Below, one piece after another: positions 1 to 8,287 of a stretch of DNA of 64,000 nucleotides. Position numbers and translations under genes: made by a program. How positions within the stretch are numbered: position 1 is the first letter of the stretch; each line of letters starts with the position of its first letter. This stretch comes from JBBDMX01 sp040878035 (GTDB lineage: Bacteria; Planctomycetota; Phycisphaerae; Phycisphaerales; Phycisphaeraceae), in the NCBI GenBank assembly GCA_040878035.1, contig JBBDMX010000008.1, positions 94,373-158,372 on the forward strand, read 5' to 3'. The notes beneath the pieces were generated by a model, which saw only the letters and a list, made by a program, of their open reading frames with translations, did not search any database and had not been told where the DNA came from.

Positions 1-1053
1 ACCATGGCGGACCGGGTGAACATCCAGCCCATCTCGCCACGCTGGAGCAAGCTGCGCGGCGCCGGCGCCATCCTCAGCGGCTCGGCGATCACTCCCGCCT
101 GGCACTACCGCATCGGCCTGGCGCAGAGCATCCTCCAGTGGCACGAACAGCAGCCCTTCGACGTGGTGCTGACCTTCTGCACCGGGATGATCCAGTACGC
201 CCGGCTGCTGGCTGATGCGTCGCTCAACCACGGCCACACGCCCCGGCAGATTCTGGACCTGGTGGACGTCGATTCCATGAAGTGGGACAGCTACGCCGAC
301 CAGAGCTGGCCTCCGCTGTCGTGGCTGTATCGTGCCGAGGCGCGGCGTCTGCGGCGGATCGAGGCCGGCCGGCTCGACCACTTCGATGCCGTCACCGTCA
401 TCAGCCAGGCCGAGGCCAATGCTTACCGCCAGACCGTGGGCGATCACGCCGGCCTCACCGTCGTACGCAATGGCGTGGACCTCGAATATTTCCACCCCCT
501 GCCCGATCCCGGCAACCACACCCTGGTGTTCGTCGGCGTGCTCAACTACCGCCCCAACGCTCAGGGCATCGCCTGGTTCGCCCACAAGGTCATGCCGCTC
601 CTGCGCCAGCGCGTGCCGGATGCCAAGCTGCGGATCATCGGCCGGCATCCCACCCCCGCCATCGGGCAACTGGGCATGATCGCCGGGGTCGAAGTCGTCG
701 GCTCCGTGCCCGATGTACGCACCTACATGGCCCAGGCCTCGGCGGTCATCGCGCCGCTTCAGATCGCCCGCGGCCTGCAAAACAAGGTCCTGGAAGCCAT
801 GGCCTGCCAACGCGCCGTGGTCTGCTCGCCCGGCGCCGCCCAGGGCATCGACGCCAGGCCCGATGAGCACCTGCTGGTCGCCGACACCCCCGAGCAATGG
901 GCAGCCCAGTTACAGCACGTGCTGGAGAACCATGACCGCCGCCACACCCTCGCCGCCGCCGCGCGGCAACACGTGCAGCAGGTCTACTCCTGGCCGCAGG
1001 CGCTGGCGCCGATGATGGAGCTGATTGAGCGTCTGACGGGCGGCCCCGCTTAA
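1..1053 (+). CDS. Glycosyltransferase, PEP-CTERM/XrtA-type (5' truncated)
   Basis: The frame is open through the left window edge, so the first 50 or so residues of a roughly 400-residue protein are missing. What remains is a GT-B fold family-4 glycosyltransferase. LVDVDSMKW (about residue 86 of the visible part), VVRNGVDLEYF (about 153) and FVGVLNYRPN (about 175) resemble the TIGR03087 family, sugar transferases tied to exosortase/PEP-CTERM polysaccharide clusters. It probably transfers an activated sugar to a growing exopolysaccharide at the cytoplasmic face. The glycosyltransferases from 6 kb onward support that role. The subfamily call is from memory of family features; the GT4 call is firm. 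It ends with TAA just before a convergent gene. Confidence 0.85.
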   Translation, partial: TMADRVNIQPISPRWSKLRGAGAILSGSAITPAWHYRIGLAQSILQWHEQQPFDVVLTFCTGMIQYARLLADASLNHGHTPRQILDLVDVDSMKWDSYADQSWPPLSWLYRAEARRLRRIEAGRLDHFDAVTVISQAEANAYRQTVGDHAGLTVVRNGVDLEYFHPLPDPGNHTLVFVGVLNYRPNAQGIAWFAHKVMPLLRQRVPDAKLRIIGRHPTPAIGQLGMIAGVEVVGSVPDVRTYMAQASAVIAPLQIARGLQNKVLEAMACQRAVVCSPGAAQGIDARPDEHLLVADTPEQWAAQLQHVLENHDRRHTLAAAARQHVQQVYSWPQALAPMMELIERLTGGPA

Positions 1054-1071
1054 GCGAGGCTGCCGTGGGGC

Positions 1072-1506
1072 CTACTCGCGTTCATCCGCCTGCTGGCCCG
1101 GCGTGCCGGCCTGGCGTTGCGGGGGCGGGAAGGCCGGCGCGGCGGCGCTCTCGGTCCAGTCTTCGCAGTTGGACAGGTTCAGTTCGCTGGCGCACGTCTT
1201 GCGGTAGCCCAGATGGCGAAGCACTTCGAGCACTTCGGTCCAGGACGGGAAGGGCGTCTGGTTGACGCGCTTGTAGGCGTCGATGGCGGCGATGAAGAGA
1301 AACTGCTCGCCGGTCATCTGACCTTCTTCGGCGGCCTTGGCAAAGTCGCTGCGGCGCCGGCCCGGACCGCGCCGCCGTTCCAGCCCCGTGGCGCCGGCGG
1401 TGCGCCGCTCCACCACCGTCTGGCGGCGGTCCGCCACCTCGGCCGCCCGGCGCTCCTGCTGTTGGACCGCGGGCTCCTGGCCCAGGGGCGACGTGTCTTG
1501 ATCCAT
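1072..1506 (-). CDS. Conserved hypothetical protein
   Basis: A 144-residue protein of unknown function. I chose the ATG at 1506 because AGGAG lies 8 nt upstream; the longer frame up to 1716 has a low-complexity N-terminus that overlaps the acidic gene next door. Residues 1-60 are polar and Arg/Gln-rich, probably disordered. Residues 64-104 form a compact block (GEQFLFIAAIDAYKR, then PFPSWTEVLEVLRHLGYRK) that I recall as conserved in planctomycete hypothetical proteins, with a helix-turn-helix-like pattern. The tail is Ala/Pro-rich. It is co-directional with the acidic gene upstream and probably in the same transcript. A nucleic-acid-binding role would be speculation. Confidence 0.65.
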   Translation of the reverse strand: MDQDTSPLGQEPAVQQQERRAAEVADRRQTVVERRTAGATGLERRRGPGRRRSDFAKAAEEGQMTGEQFLFIAAIDAYKRVNQTPFPSWTEVLEVLRHLGYRKTCASELNLSNCEDWTESAAAPAFPPPQRQAGTPGQQADERE

Positions 1507-1558
1507 GATCCGGCTCCTGTGCGCGGCGGCGAGGCCGCACCCAGGCACGGTCCAACGC

Positions 1559-1813
1559 CTATTCTTCTGCGTCAAGGTCGTCGTCGAATTCCTCGTCGTC
1601 ATCGAGGAGGTCGTCCTCCTCCTCGGCTTCCTCTTCTTCGAGGAAGTCGTCATCGTCGTCCTCGAATTCCTCATCTTCTTCATCGTCCAATTCATCCTCC
1701 TCCTCAAATTCCTCATCCTTGGCCATGGCGATGGGCCAGCCGGAGGTCAGCCAGTCCTGGTCGTTTTCGGCCTCGGTGGATGAGGTGCGGGTCCGTTCCA
1801 GCAGGTGGTTCAT
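1559..1813 (-). CDS. Extremely acidic small protein
   Basis: An 84-residue protein whose last 55 residues are almost only Asp and Glu (DEEFEEEDELDDEEDEEFED and onward), predicted pI far below 4. GGGAG 8 nt before the ATG at 1813 supports this start; an internal ATG at residue 30 (MAKDEEF) is an alternative. Similar acidic tails are known in planctomycete hypothetical proteins and in histone- or RNA-polymerase-binding factors, but nothing assigns a function here. The repetitive GAG/GAC codons make the reverse strand a long pyrimidine-rich tract. It sits 52 nt upstream of the 1072-1506 gene on the same strand, so the two may be one operon. Confidence 0.6.
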   Translation of the reverse strand: MNHLLERTRTSSTEAENDQDWLTSGWPIAMAKDEEFEEEDELDDEEDEEFEDDDDDFLEEEEAEEEDDLLDDDEEFDDDLDAEE

Positions 1814-2035
1814 GATGGGGCTCCCAGCAAGTCACAGGATCCAAGGGACGCAGCAGAGGGGCCCGGAACCCAACCGATGGGTGTGGCCGCCTGCATTCTG
1901 AGCGGTTACACTATCGGGCGACGCGGGTTTGTCAATGCCCGTGGGGCAACTTTATACGTTTTGTTCGTTCCGCTTTGCGCCGCTCGCCGCCGGTCGCCCG
2001 GCCTGCTTGACTATCGGTTCGCCTTTGATCTTGTC

Positions 2036-2524
2036 ATGACGCAGCCTTCGACCCCAGTATCGTCCCCCGCCCAGCCGCGCTTTAACGTGCTCGAGGCCCT
2101 GGCGACGTGGTTCGTCCCGGGCCTGGGCCACGTGCTGCTGGGCCAACGCTTGCGCGGCAGCATTATCGGCATCACCATCGGCGCCACCTGGATCGCCGGC
2201 CTGCTCATCGGCGGCATCGGTGTCATCGACCGACAGGAGCACGTCGCCTGGTTCCTCGGACAGGCCCTGGTCGCCCCCTCGATCCTGGTCGACACCGCCC
2301 GCGGCTACCTCGGCGCCACGCCCATCCCCGGCCCCGGTGCCGCCTACGTCCCCAGCTTCGGCCGACCTAATGAACAGGGCACCCTCTTCACGGCCCTGGC
2401 GGGCATGCTCAACCTCTTGGCCATCGTCGATGTGATTTACTGCGATCCGGCCCAGCGCCTCCGGGGCCGGGGCCGCGGGCGAGGGCGGGAGCAGGAGCAA
2501 GAGCGGCAGGAGCAACCGGCATGA
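2036..2524 (+). CDS. Small integral membrane protein, DUF6677-like
   Basis: A 162-residue membrane protein. The open frame extends upstream to 1805, but that part looks non-coding; the ATG at 2036 begins a normal protein. The motif WFVPGLGHVLLGQ (about residues 25-37) followed by two hydrophobic segments, then GMLNLLAIVDV near 130-142, matches the DUF6677 family of planctomycete membrane proteins as I remember it. The C-terminus is Arg/Gly/Glu-rich (RGRGRGRGREQEQE), probably a disordered cytosolic tail. Its stop overlaps the start of the next gene by 4 nt (ATGA), indicating translational coupling. The biochemical role is unknown. Confidence 0.75.
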   Translation: MTQPSTPVSSPAQPRFNVLEALATWFVPGLGHVLLGQRLRGSIIGITIGATWIAGLLIGGIGVIDRQEHVAWFLGQALVAPSILVDTARGYLGATPIPGPGAAYVPSFGRPNEQGTLFTALAGMLNLLAIVDVIYCDPAQRLRGRGRGRGREQEQERQEQPA

Positions 2525-2778
2525 TTGCACTAACCCCCCTGACGCCCCCGGCGACGCTCACCCTGGCGTGGCAACCGTTCTTCGAGCCGCTGACCCTGGG
2601 CCACGCCTGGCTGTTCCTGATCATCCCCATGGCCCTGGCCATCGCCGTGGTCTACAAGGCCATCCGTCTGGACGACCTGTCCCTCCTGCCGCGCAAGGCG
2701 CTGGTCATGGCGGGCCAGATCGTGGTGTGCATGGCCCTGGGGGCGGTGGTGCTGTGGTTGATCACGGAATGGATCTGA
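2521..2778 (+). CDS. Small two-helix membrane protein
   Basis: An 85-residue protein with two predicted transmembrane helices (about residues 28-46 and 62-82) joined by a short charged loop with YKAIRLDDLSLLPRK. It starts inside the stop codon of the preceding membrane-protein gene (ATGA at 2521), so the two are almost certainly co-translated and may form one complex. I recall similar small proteins beside DUF6677 genes in other planctomycetes, but no function is known. The gene ends seven bases before a long inverted repeat that separates it from trpD. Confidence 0.7.
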   Translation: MIALTPLTPPATLTLAWQPFFEPLTLGHAWLFLIIPMALAIAVVYKAIRLDDLSLLPRKALVMAGQIVVCMALGAVVLWLITEWI

Positions 2779-2784
2779 ACAGTT

Positions 2785-2952
2785 AGCCACAGATGAACAC
2801 AGATGAACACAGATTTAAAAAAAGATAATGCCAGACAAGGTGACAAGGTGAGGGGGTGAGAAGACAACGCCTTTCACCATGTCACCCCATCACCTTGTCA
2901 CCCCCTCCTTCCCCTCCTCATCATCTGTGTCCATCTGTGTTCATCTGTGGCT
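2785..2952. repeat. Nested long inverted repeat (acacagatga / gacaaggtg words)
   Basis: Outer arms 2785-2814 and 2923-2952 are reverse complements over 30 nt with one mismatch and consist of three iterations of a 10-nt word (acagatgaac). Inner arms 2834-2860 and 2880-2902 iterate gacaaggtg. The element fills the gap between a membrane protein gene and trpD and would fold into a long hairpin. Confidence 0.9.
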
Positions 2953-2969
2953 CATAATCAGGCCGGCTA

Positions 2970-4010
2970 ATGAAGCAATACCTCTCCCAACTCGCGCAGG
3001 GCCGCAGTCTGAGCGTCGAGGAAACCGTCGCCGCCTTCGAGTTGATCATGAGCGGCGCCGCCACGCCGGCGCAGATCGGTTCGTTGCTGAGTTTCATCGC
3101 CGCGCGTGGGCCGACGCGCCAGGAGATCGTCGGCGCCGCCACGGTGATGCGCAGCAAGGTGGTGCCCATCGCCGTGCCGCCGGGCATGACGGTGATTGAC
3201 ACCTGCGGCACGGGGGGCACGCACTCGCCGACGTTTAATGTCTCGACCGCCGCAGCGCTGGTCGTCGCCGCCGCCGGCCGGCCGCACAACATCGGCGTCG
3301 CCAAGCACGGCAACCGCTCGGTGACCAGCAAGTCCGGTTCATCGCAGGTGCTCGAGCAACTGGGCGTACGGCTGGACATCGCGCCGGCGACCGCGACGCG
3401 CTGCCTCGACGAAACGGGCTTCTGTTTCTGCTTTGCCCCGGCGCATCACCCGGCCATGAAATATGCCGCGCCGGTGCGCGGCGAACTGGGCTTCCGCACG
3501 CTGTTCAACCTGCTGGGTCCGCTGACCAATCCCGCCGGCGCCGCCCGCCAGGTGATGGGCGTGTACGACCCGGCATTGACCGAACTGATCGCGCAGGTGC
3601 TGCGTGACTTAGGCTCGTGCGCCGCCATGGTGGTGCACGGCCAGGCGGAGGGCGGCGGACTGGGTGAAGTCACCACGACGGGCCCCACGCGCATCAGCCG
3701 CTTGTGCGACGGCCAAGTCACGACAACGCAATTCGATGCGGGCGAACTGGGTCTGGCGCCGGCGACGGTGGCGGACCTGTCGGTCGCCGACCCCGCCGCC
3801 AGCGCCGCGGTGATCCGCCACGTGCTGGAAGGCCGGCCGGGCGCGGCGCGGGACATGGTCTGCCTCAACGCCGCCGCGGCGCTGATGGTCGCCGGCGTCG
3901 CCGCCGACTGGGTGCAGGGCTTGGAAATAGCGCGGCAGGCGATCGACCGCGGCGGCGCGAAAGAGACGCTGGCGAAGGTGATCGCGGCGACACGATCCAA
4001 CACCGTCTAG
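2970..4010 (+). CDS. trpD: Anthranilate phosphoribosyltransferase
   Basis: A 346-residue enzyme of usual family length. It transfers phosphoribosyl from PRPP to anthranilate in tryptophan synthesis, in the cytoplasm. Visible signatures are the PRPP-binding CGTGG loop (residues 79-83), the NVST motif (90-93) and KHGNRSVTS (112-120), all in the expected order after the helical N-terminal domain. No other trp gene lies in the window, so the pathway is dispersed, as is common in planctomycetes. The start ATG at 2970 lies 17 nt after a long inverted repeat and shows no strong ribosome-binding site. Confidence 0.97.
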   Translation: MKQYLSQLAQGRSLSVEETVAAFELIMSGAATPAQIGSLLSFIAARGPTRQEIVGAATVMRSKVVPIAVPPGMTVIDTCGTGGTHSPTFNVSTAAALVVAAAGRPHNIGVAKHGNRSVTSKSGSSQVLEQLGVRLDIAPATATRCLDETGFCFCFAPAHHPAMKYAAPVRGELGFRTLFNLLGPLTNPAGAARQVMGVYDPALTELIAQVLRDLGSCAAMVVHGQAEGGGLGEVTTTGPTRISRLCDGQVTTTQFDAGELGLAPATVADLSVADPAASAAVIRHVLEGRPGAARDMVCLNAAAALMVAGVAADWVQGLEIARQAIDRGGAKETLAKVIAATRSNTV

Positions 4011-4414
4011 CCGGGCCGAAATAGTCTCGCCTTCTGGCCTGCACATAGATGTCCAATATTCCTGGAGCCGTGAGCCATGCAAGGGCCCCAACGATCAGTC
4101 AGAAGCCAGACTGCCGCGAGATGAGCCGGCGCCCAGAAAGCAGCCCACGGTTCGAGCGGGCGTGTCGCGGGCACGCCGGCGCCGATGGCAAACACGAGGC
4201 ATGTCGAGAAGCACCAATACTATGTGAAAGCCACGTCAAGCGGCGAGAAACGCAGCGAATATTTGGCCATTGACAGCCTCCCGATCATGACCTCATCTTA
4301 GCAAGGCGTCCCTCGTTCTTAGTTTCTCGTTTTTCACTCCTCAATCCTCGTGTGCTTTGCTACAATGTCGCCGTTTGCCACATATGTCATTCACTCTTTT
4401 TACGGGGTTTCATC
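4011..4414. other. Intergenic region, no gene recognised
   Basis: Two short overlapping open frames (4049-4273 forward, 4007-4195 reverse) show no recognisable domain or ribosome-binding site. The last 100 bases are AT-richer and probably hold the promoter of the secreted protein gene, but no clear -35/-10 pair could be fixed. Confidence 0.5.
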
Positions 4415-5905
4415 ATGACCAGGGACAAAGCCGGATTGTGGGGCGTGGCGATTGCTGCGCTGTTGCTGTTGGCGGTCGGTTACGCGGGCCAAGCGCGCGC
4501 GGATGTGGAGTCGAGCTACCGGGCGGTGTGGGCGCAGCGGGAGAAGGCGGCGACCACGCCCCAGACCCAGGTCAAGCTGGCGGCCGACCTGCTCAAGGAC
4601 GCCCGCCGCGCCAGCGACAAGGCGGAGAAGCTCTACCTGCTGGACCGCTGCTATTACTGGGGCAGCCGGACGCGAGATGGCTATCCTGACGCCGCCACCG
4701 CTCTGGGGCTGATCCAGGACATTGATTCCTCGCGGCGCATCGACTGTCTGGAGAAGCTGCTGCCGCTGTATCAGAAAGCCTACGAGGCCGACAAGAACCG
4801 CATGCTGGGCTTGGGCGTGGGCTACGTGGACGTGCGCCTCCAGTTGGCACGCGAGTTGACCCGCAAGGTCAATCAACAAAGTGCTTCGGCCGACGTCACC
4901 CCCGACCAGTACGCACCCGAGCTGGCCAATATCGTCAACCATTACCGCATGGCGCGGGTGACGACCTTGGAGGTGCTGGGCAAGGTCAACAGCTACATCG
5001 CCCGGCTCCAGGGCGTGGCGACCGACAAGGCGCAGCAGCAGCGGCAGGACTTGGCGGACTTCAAGGTCGGGCTGGATGAGCTGCCGACCAAAATCGACGA
5101 CCGCATGGCCGGCGTGGCGGACCTCACCAAGGTCGCCAAGGAGTACTCCCAGTACGCCCAGGTCCTGGAGAAGGTACCCACGAACGGCAAGATCGCCGGG
5201 CAGATGGTGGAGTTGTGCCTGGTGGAGCTGGATCGGCCGGCGCTGGCGCTGAAGTTCGGCCAACCGGCGTTGCCCGCCGACGACGTGGCGCTGCTCACCG
5301 CCGGGGCCAAGCCCGTCGCCCAGGTCGATGGCCCCACGAGTCTGGCGCTGGCCAAGCGCTATGAGGAACTGGCATCGGGCGCCCGCAAGCCGCGCAAGGG
5401 CGCGGTGCTGCTGCGAGCCCGGTCGTACCTGGATCACTATTTGCAGAACGTCGAGGCGGCGGCGGGGACCGCGGCCGATCGCGATGCGGCCACCGCGGCC
5501 CTGGCGAAGATCACCGACGAGTTGGCCACGCTGGGCGTGCGCACCGGCGGGGCCGGGGCCGGGGCCGGGAGTGGGGCGACCAGCGTGGCCCGGGCCAACC
5601 CGGCCGCGCCGTCCGCACTGCCGCCATCACCCGCCAGTTCGCAGTTGGATCCCGAGACCGTCGCTCTGCTCCAGGGTAAGCCCCAGACCGACGCCTTTGG
5701 CAACCCGATCGCGCCGGAAGAAACGACTGTGCCGCCGGCGGCGCCGGCCGGCGGCGGTGATGCCACCGCGGCGCCACCGGCCGCACCGGCCGTACCCGAT
5801 GAACAGCCCGCCAGGACCGCCGCGGCGCCCAGCGCGCCGTCAGTGCTCCCCGATGACGAGTTGTACAAGGGCCGCAAGAGCATCTTCGACTTCGGTCGGG
5901 ATTGA
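4415..5905 (+). CDS. Secreted Ala/Pro-rich protein of unknown function
   Basis: A 496-residue exported protein. The ATG at 4415 begins a classic signal peptide: positively charged start, hydrophobic core GVAIAALLLLAVGY, likely cleavage after residue 29 (ARA-D). The mature part to about residue 380 is helical and charged, reminiscent of tetratricopeptide-like or coiled repeats, without a motif I can name. Residues from about 385 are a low-complexity Ala/Pro/Gly linker, and the protein ends with a conserved-looking tail (YKGRKSIFDFGRD). Such proteins are often periplasmic scaffolds, but this is inference. A frame extending upstream to 4352 is less likely, since the extra residues would bury the signal peptide. 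Confidence 0.75.
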   Translation: MTRDKAGLWGVAIAALLLLAVGYAGQARADVESSYRAVWAQREKAATTPQTQVKLAADLLKDARRASDKAEKLYLLDRCYYWGSRTRDGYPDAATALGLIQDIDSSRRIDCLEKLLPLYQKAYEADKNRMLGLGVGYVDVRLQLARELTRKVNQQSASADVTPDQYAPELANIVNHYRMARVTTLEVLGKVNSYIARLQGVATDKAQQQRQDLADFKVGLDELPTKIDDRMAGVADLTKVAKEYSQYAQVLEKVPTNGKIAGQMVELCLVELDRPALALKFGQPALPADDVALLTAGAKPVAQVDGPTSLALAKRYEELASGARKPRKGAVLLRARSYLDHYLQNVEAAAGTAADRDAATAALAKITDELATLGVRTGGAGAGAGSGATSVARANPAAPSALPPSPASSQLDPETVALLQGKPQTDAFGNPIAPEETTVPPAAPAGGGDATAAPPAAPAVPDEQPARTAAAPSAPSVLPDDELYKGRKSIFDFGRD

Positions 5906-6058
5906 GAAGAAGTACGAAGGGCGAAGTACGAAGGGCGAAGGGCGAAGTACGAAGTACGAAGTTCAGACGCGACGCTTGCTCATACTTCGCACTTCCAACC
6001 TCGTACTTCGTACTTCCAACTTCATACTTCGCACTTCCAACTTCGTACTTCGCACTTT
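5906..6058. repeat. Long inverted repeat (cgaagta word)
   Basis: The left arm (5906-5964) iterates gaagtacgaagggc-type 7-nt words; the right arm (5984-6058) is their reverse complement (cttcgtacttc, cttccaacttc). It lies between two convergent genes and would form an imperfect hairpin of about 60 bp. Confidence 0.88.
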
Positions 6059-6072
6059 CCGCTTGCTTGCCC

Positions 6073-6996
6073 TCAGCGCCACCACCGGTCGCGCAGGGCA
6101 TAGACCCAGCGCGGATAGCGCCGCCGTTTCGCCAGCACGCTGGCCGCCATCAGTTCGGGCGCCCGGCCGGTTACCACGCGGCACATCGCGTCCAGGTCGT
6201 CGAATTGTCGCTGCCAATAGCGTTTTTCCAGGGCGCCGATCAGCTCCTGCCAGAGCTGCTTCTCCAGTTCCGCCGCGCGCGTCGGGCCCACCGCCTGAGC
6301 ATGGCGCGCCAGCCAGTCCGCTCGCGCCTGCGTGCTGCGCACGTAGTGCCAGGGGTCGCTCGTCGCCTGGCCTTCATGGGCACGGTAGCCCACCAGCGGC
6401 TCGTCAATCAGACGCCAGGCGCCATGCAGGCGCGCCTGGGCGAAGTACATGGCGTCCTCGGCATCACGGGCGTCGTGCTGGAAGCGGATCGACCGCGCCA
6501 CCTGGCCGCGCACCAGCGCCGCCGACGCCTGGATGCACATGCGCATCAACACCTGCTCGACCGACGGCTCATCCACCGGCCCGACAACGGGCGTGCGATT
6601 CATGTCGTCGAGGTTCATTCGGAACTTGAAGAGCCGGCAATACACCCCGGCGAGCCAGTGGTGCGCCTCGGCGTCCATCACCGCCAGTTGCTTCTGGAGC
6701 TTATCGGGCAGCCAGAGATCGTCAGCGTCACAAAAGGCGATGTACTGACCGGTCGCGCGTTCCAGTCCCGCATTGCGTGCCACTGACGGGCCGGCGTTGG
6801 CCTGCTGCACCAGGCGCACGATGCCGTTGCTCTTCCGCACATAGTCCTCGACCACCGCCACGCTCGCATCGCGCGAGCCGTCGTCGATCACCCACACCTC
6901 ATCCGGCGGCACGGTCTGCCCCAGCACCGAATCGAGCGTCTGCCCGATCAAATCGGCACGGTTGTAACACGGGATGATGACACTGACGCGGGTCAT
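6073..6996 (-). CDS. Glycosyltransferase family 2 (paralogue type A)
   Basis: A 307-residue GT-A glycosyltransferase that should add one sugar to a lipid-linked or growing polysaccharide. The N-terminus has the nucleotide-binding VSVIIPCYNRADLIGQTLDS (4-23), VIDDGS (36-41) and the metal-binding DADD (90-93). The C-terminal motif RRRYPRWVYALRDRWW is shared with the genes at 8288 and 10303, so the three are paralogues (type A here). It is transcribed leftward together with the type-B gene at 7181-8092, with a word-type inverted repeat between them. The acceptor cannot be told from sequence. Confidence 0.92.
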   Translation of the reverse strand: MTRVSVIIPCYNRADLIGQTLDSVLGQTVPPDEVWVIDDGSRDASVAVVEDYVRKSNGIVRLVQQANAGPSVARNAGLERATGQYIAFCDADDLWLPDKLQKQLAVMDAEAHHWLAGVYCRLFKFRMNLDDMNRTPVVGPVDEPSVEQVLMRMCIQASAALVRGQVARSIRFQHDARDAEDAMYFAQARLHGAWRLIDEPLVGYRAHEGQATSDPWHYVRSTQARADWLARHAQAVGPTRAAELEKQLWQELIGALEKRYWQRQFDDLDAMCRVVTGRAPELMAASVLAKRRRYPRWVYALRDRWWR

Positions 6997-7010
6997 TGGT
7001 GCAAGTCAGA

Positions 7011-7179
7011 TGATGAACACGAAGGCACGAAGACTCGAAGAAGAAGAAGAAGAAGAAGAGGGAACAAGGATGGACATGATGGACATGATGTTGTTAGGAC
7101 GCTTTGCTTTCTTACCATCCTTTCTGTCATGTCCATCCCTGTTTCATCTTCTTCGTGTCTTCGTGTCTTCGTGTTCAAT
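7011..7179. repeat. Long inverted repeat (cacgaag / gatggacat words)
   Basis: Left arm: cgaaggcacgaag, a run of gaa, then gatggacatgatggacatg. Right arm: catgtccatccctg, then cttcgtgtcttcgtgtcttc. The arms match in order and reverse orientation around a loop near 7095-7120. The right arm abuts the stop codon of the downstream-strand gene. Confidence 0.85.
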
Positions 7180-7180
7180 C

Positions 7181-8092
7181 TCATCCGCGGACGTAGCCCC
7201 AGTATTGTGCGGCCTCGCAGGCGGCGTCGAAGAAGGCTCGCGTGGGCCAGGGCCGCCAGCGCAGGGCGGCGCCGACCAGTCGTCGCGCCAATTCGCGCCA
7301 GGCCCACCAGGCCACGCCCAGCCGGCCACGCCGCGGCGCGCCACGCTCGACGCGCCAGTTGCGCCCCACGCCCGTATGCCAGCGGCAGAATCGCCGCAAG
7401 CCCAGCTCGTCGCCGCCGATGTGATGGTACACCGGCGTGTCGCAAAGCAGCCAGCCGGGATGTCCCTCCGCCAGTAGCGTGTTGATCAGCACGACCTCCT
7501 CCGCCACGCCGCGTCGTCCGCCCGACACGCCGCGGCGCGGGTCAAAGCGATGGACGGCCAGCAGGTCGCGGCGGTACATCATGTTGCCGCCGTAGGCCGT
7601 GACCAGCGGCGACATCGGCGTGTCGCGGTCAAGGCGGAGGATGCCCAGCACGTTGGGGTAGTGCTGGATGAGGTATTGGCCGGTGCGGCCGGGCTGCTCC
7701 TGGAGCCAGGGCAGGATCGGCCCGCCGAAGATCGCCGCCTCGGGATGGGCGGCAATGCCACTCACGTAGTGGGCAAGCCAGTCGGGCTCGACCTTGACAT
7801 CGTCATCGACAAAGAGCACCCAGTCGCCGTCGGCCGCGTCGATCAGGTGGTTGCGGGCGTGCGAGAGGCCCTGGGCCGCTTCGTGGACGTAGCTGATCGC
7901 CAGCCCGCCGGCCGCCGCCGAGGCGCGGGCCGCCTCATCGACGACCTGTCGCGTCGCATCGGTGCTGTTGTTATCGCAGACGATGATGCGGGCTTGGACG
8001 CCATCGGGCACGCGCGCCGCCGCCAGCGTCGGCAGCGTCAGCCGCAGCAACTCGGCGCGATTCCAGGTGGCGATGGCGATGGTGACACGCAT
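7181..8092 (-). CDS. Glycosyltransferase family 2 (paralogue type B)
   Basis: A 303-residue GT2. I placed the start at 8092, where MRVTIAIATWNRAELLRL gives a normal GT-A beginning; upstream codons read into a repeat. VCDNNSTD (38-45), LSHARNH (76-82) and the metal-binding VDDDV (95-99) are visible. It is closely similar in layout to the protein encoded at 9295-10257 (type B), including SHARNH and DDD motifs. The C-terminal part is Trp/Arg-rich and may associate with the membrane. It is the first gene leftward of the palindrome at 8099-8285. Confidence 0.9.
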   Translation of the reverse strand: MRVTIAIATWNRAELLRLTLPTLAAARVPDGVQARIIVCDNNSTDATRQVVDEAARASAAAGGLAISYVHEAAQGLSHARNHLIDAADGDWVLFVDDDVKVEPDWLAHYVSGIAAHPEAAIFGGPILPWLQEQPGRTGQYLIQHYPNVLGILRLDRDTPMSPLVTAYGGNMMYRRDLLAVHRFDPRRGVSGGRRGVAEEVVLINTLLAEGHPGWLLCDTPVYHHIGGDELGLRRFCRWHTGVGRNWRVERGAPRRGRLGVAWWAWRELARRLVGAALRWRPWPTRAFFDAACEAAQYWGYVRG

Positions 8093-8098
8093 GGAGGA

Positions 8099-8285
8099 AG
8101 TGTCCAATGTCCAACGTCCAATGTCCAATGTCGCCCAGCCGCTTGCGGCTTCGCGCAAGGGTGGAGTAAGCAGGCGCTCGATCAATCGGATCACCGCGCG
8201 AAGCCGCAAGCGGCTCAATCCCACAACGCCCGATACCCGACATTAGATATTGGACATTGGACCTCGGACACTGGACATTGGACAA
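8099..8285. repeat. Nested inverted repeat: tccaatg words around a GCCGCTTGCGGC palindrome
   Basis: Outer arms iterate tgtccaatg (8101-8133) and its complement tattggacattgg (8239-8284). The inner element is a REP-like pair, gccgcttgcggcttcgcgc at 8138-8156 and its exact reverse complement at 8196-8214. The whole sits between divergent glycosyltransferase genes, exactly where both promoters should be. Confidence 0.92.
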
Positions 8286-8287
8286 CC

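Noticed and set aside
1507..1716. N-terminal extension of the gene at 1072 up to 1716
   Set aside because: Overlaps the acidic gene in another frame; a good ribosome-binding site supports the start at 1506.
2785..2952. CRISPR or tRNA-like structure from repeated acacagatga
   Set aside because: Words are iterated without spacers and mirrored as an inverted repeat; no cloverleaf or T-loop sequence.
4049..4273. Possible 74-residue protein between trpD and the secreted protein
   Set aside because: No binding site, no domain; an overlapping reverse frame is equally open.
7550..8287. N-terminal extension of the GT2 at 8288
   Set aside because: It lies antisense to the 7181-8092 gene and through the palindrome; a GT2 domain begins exactly at 8288.
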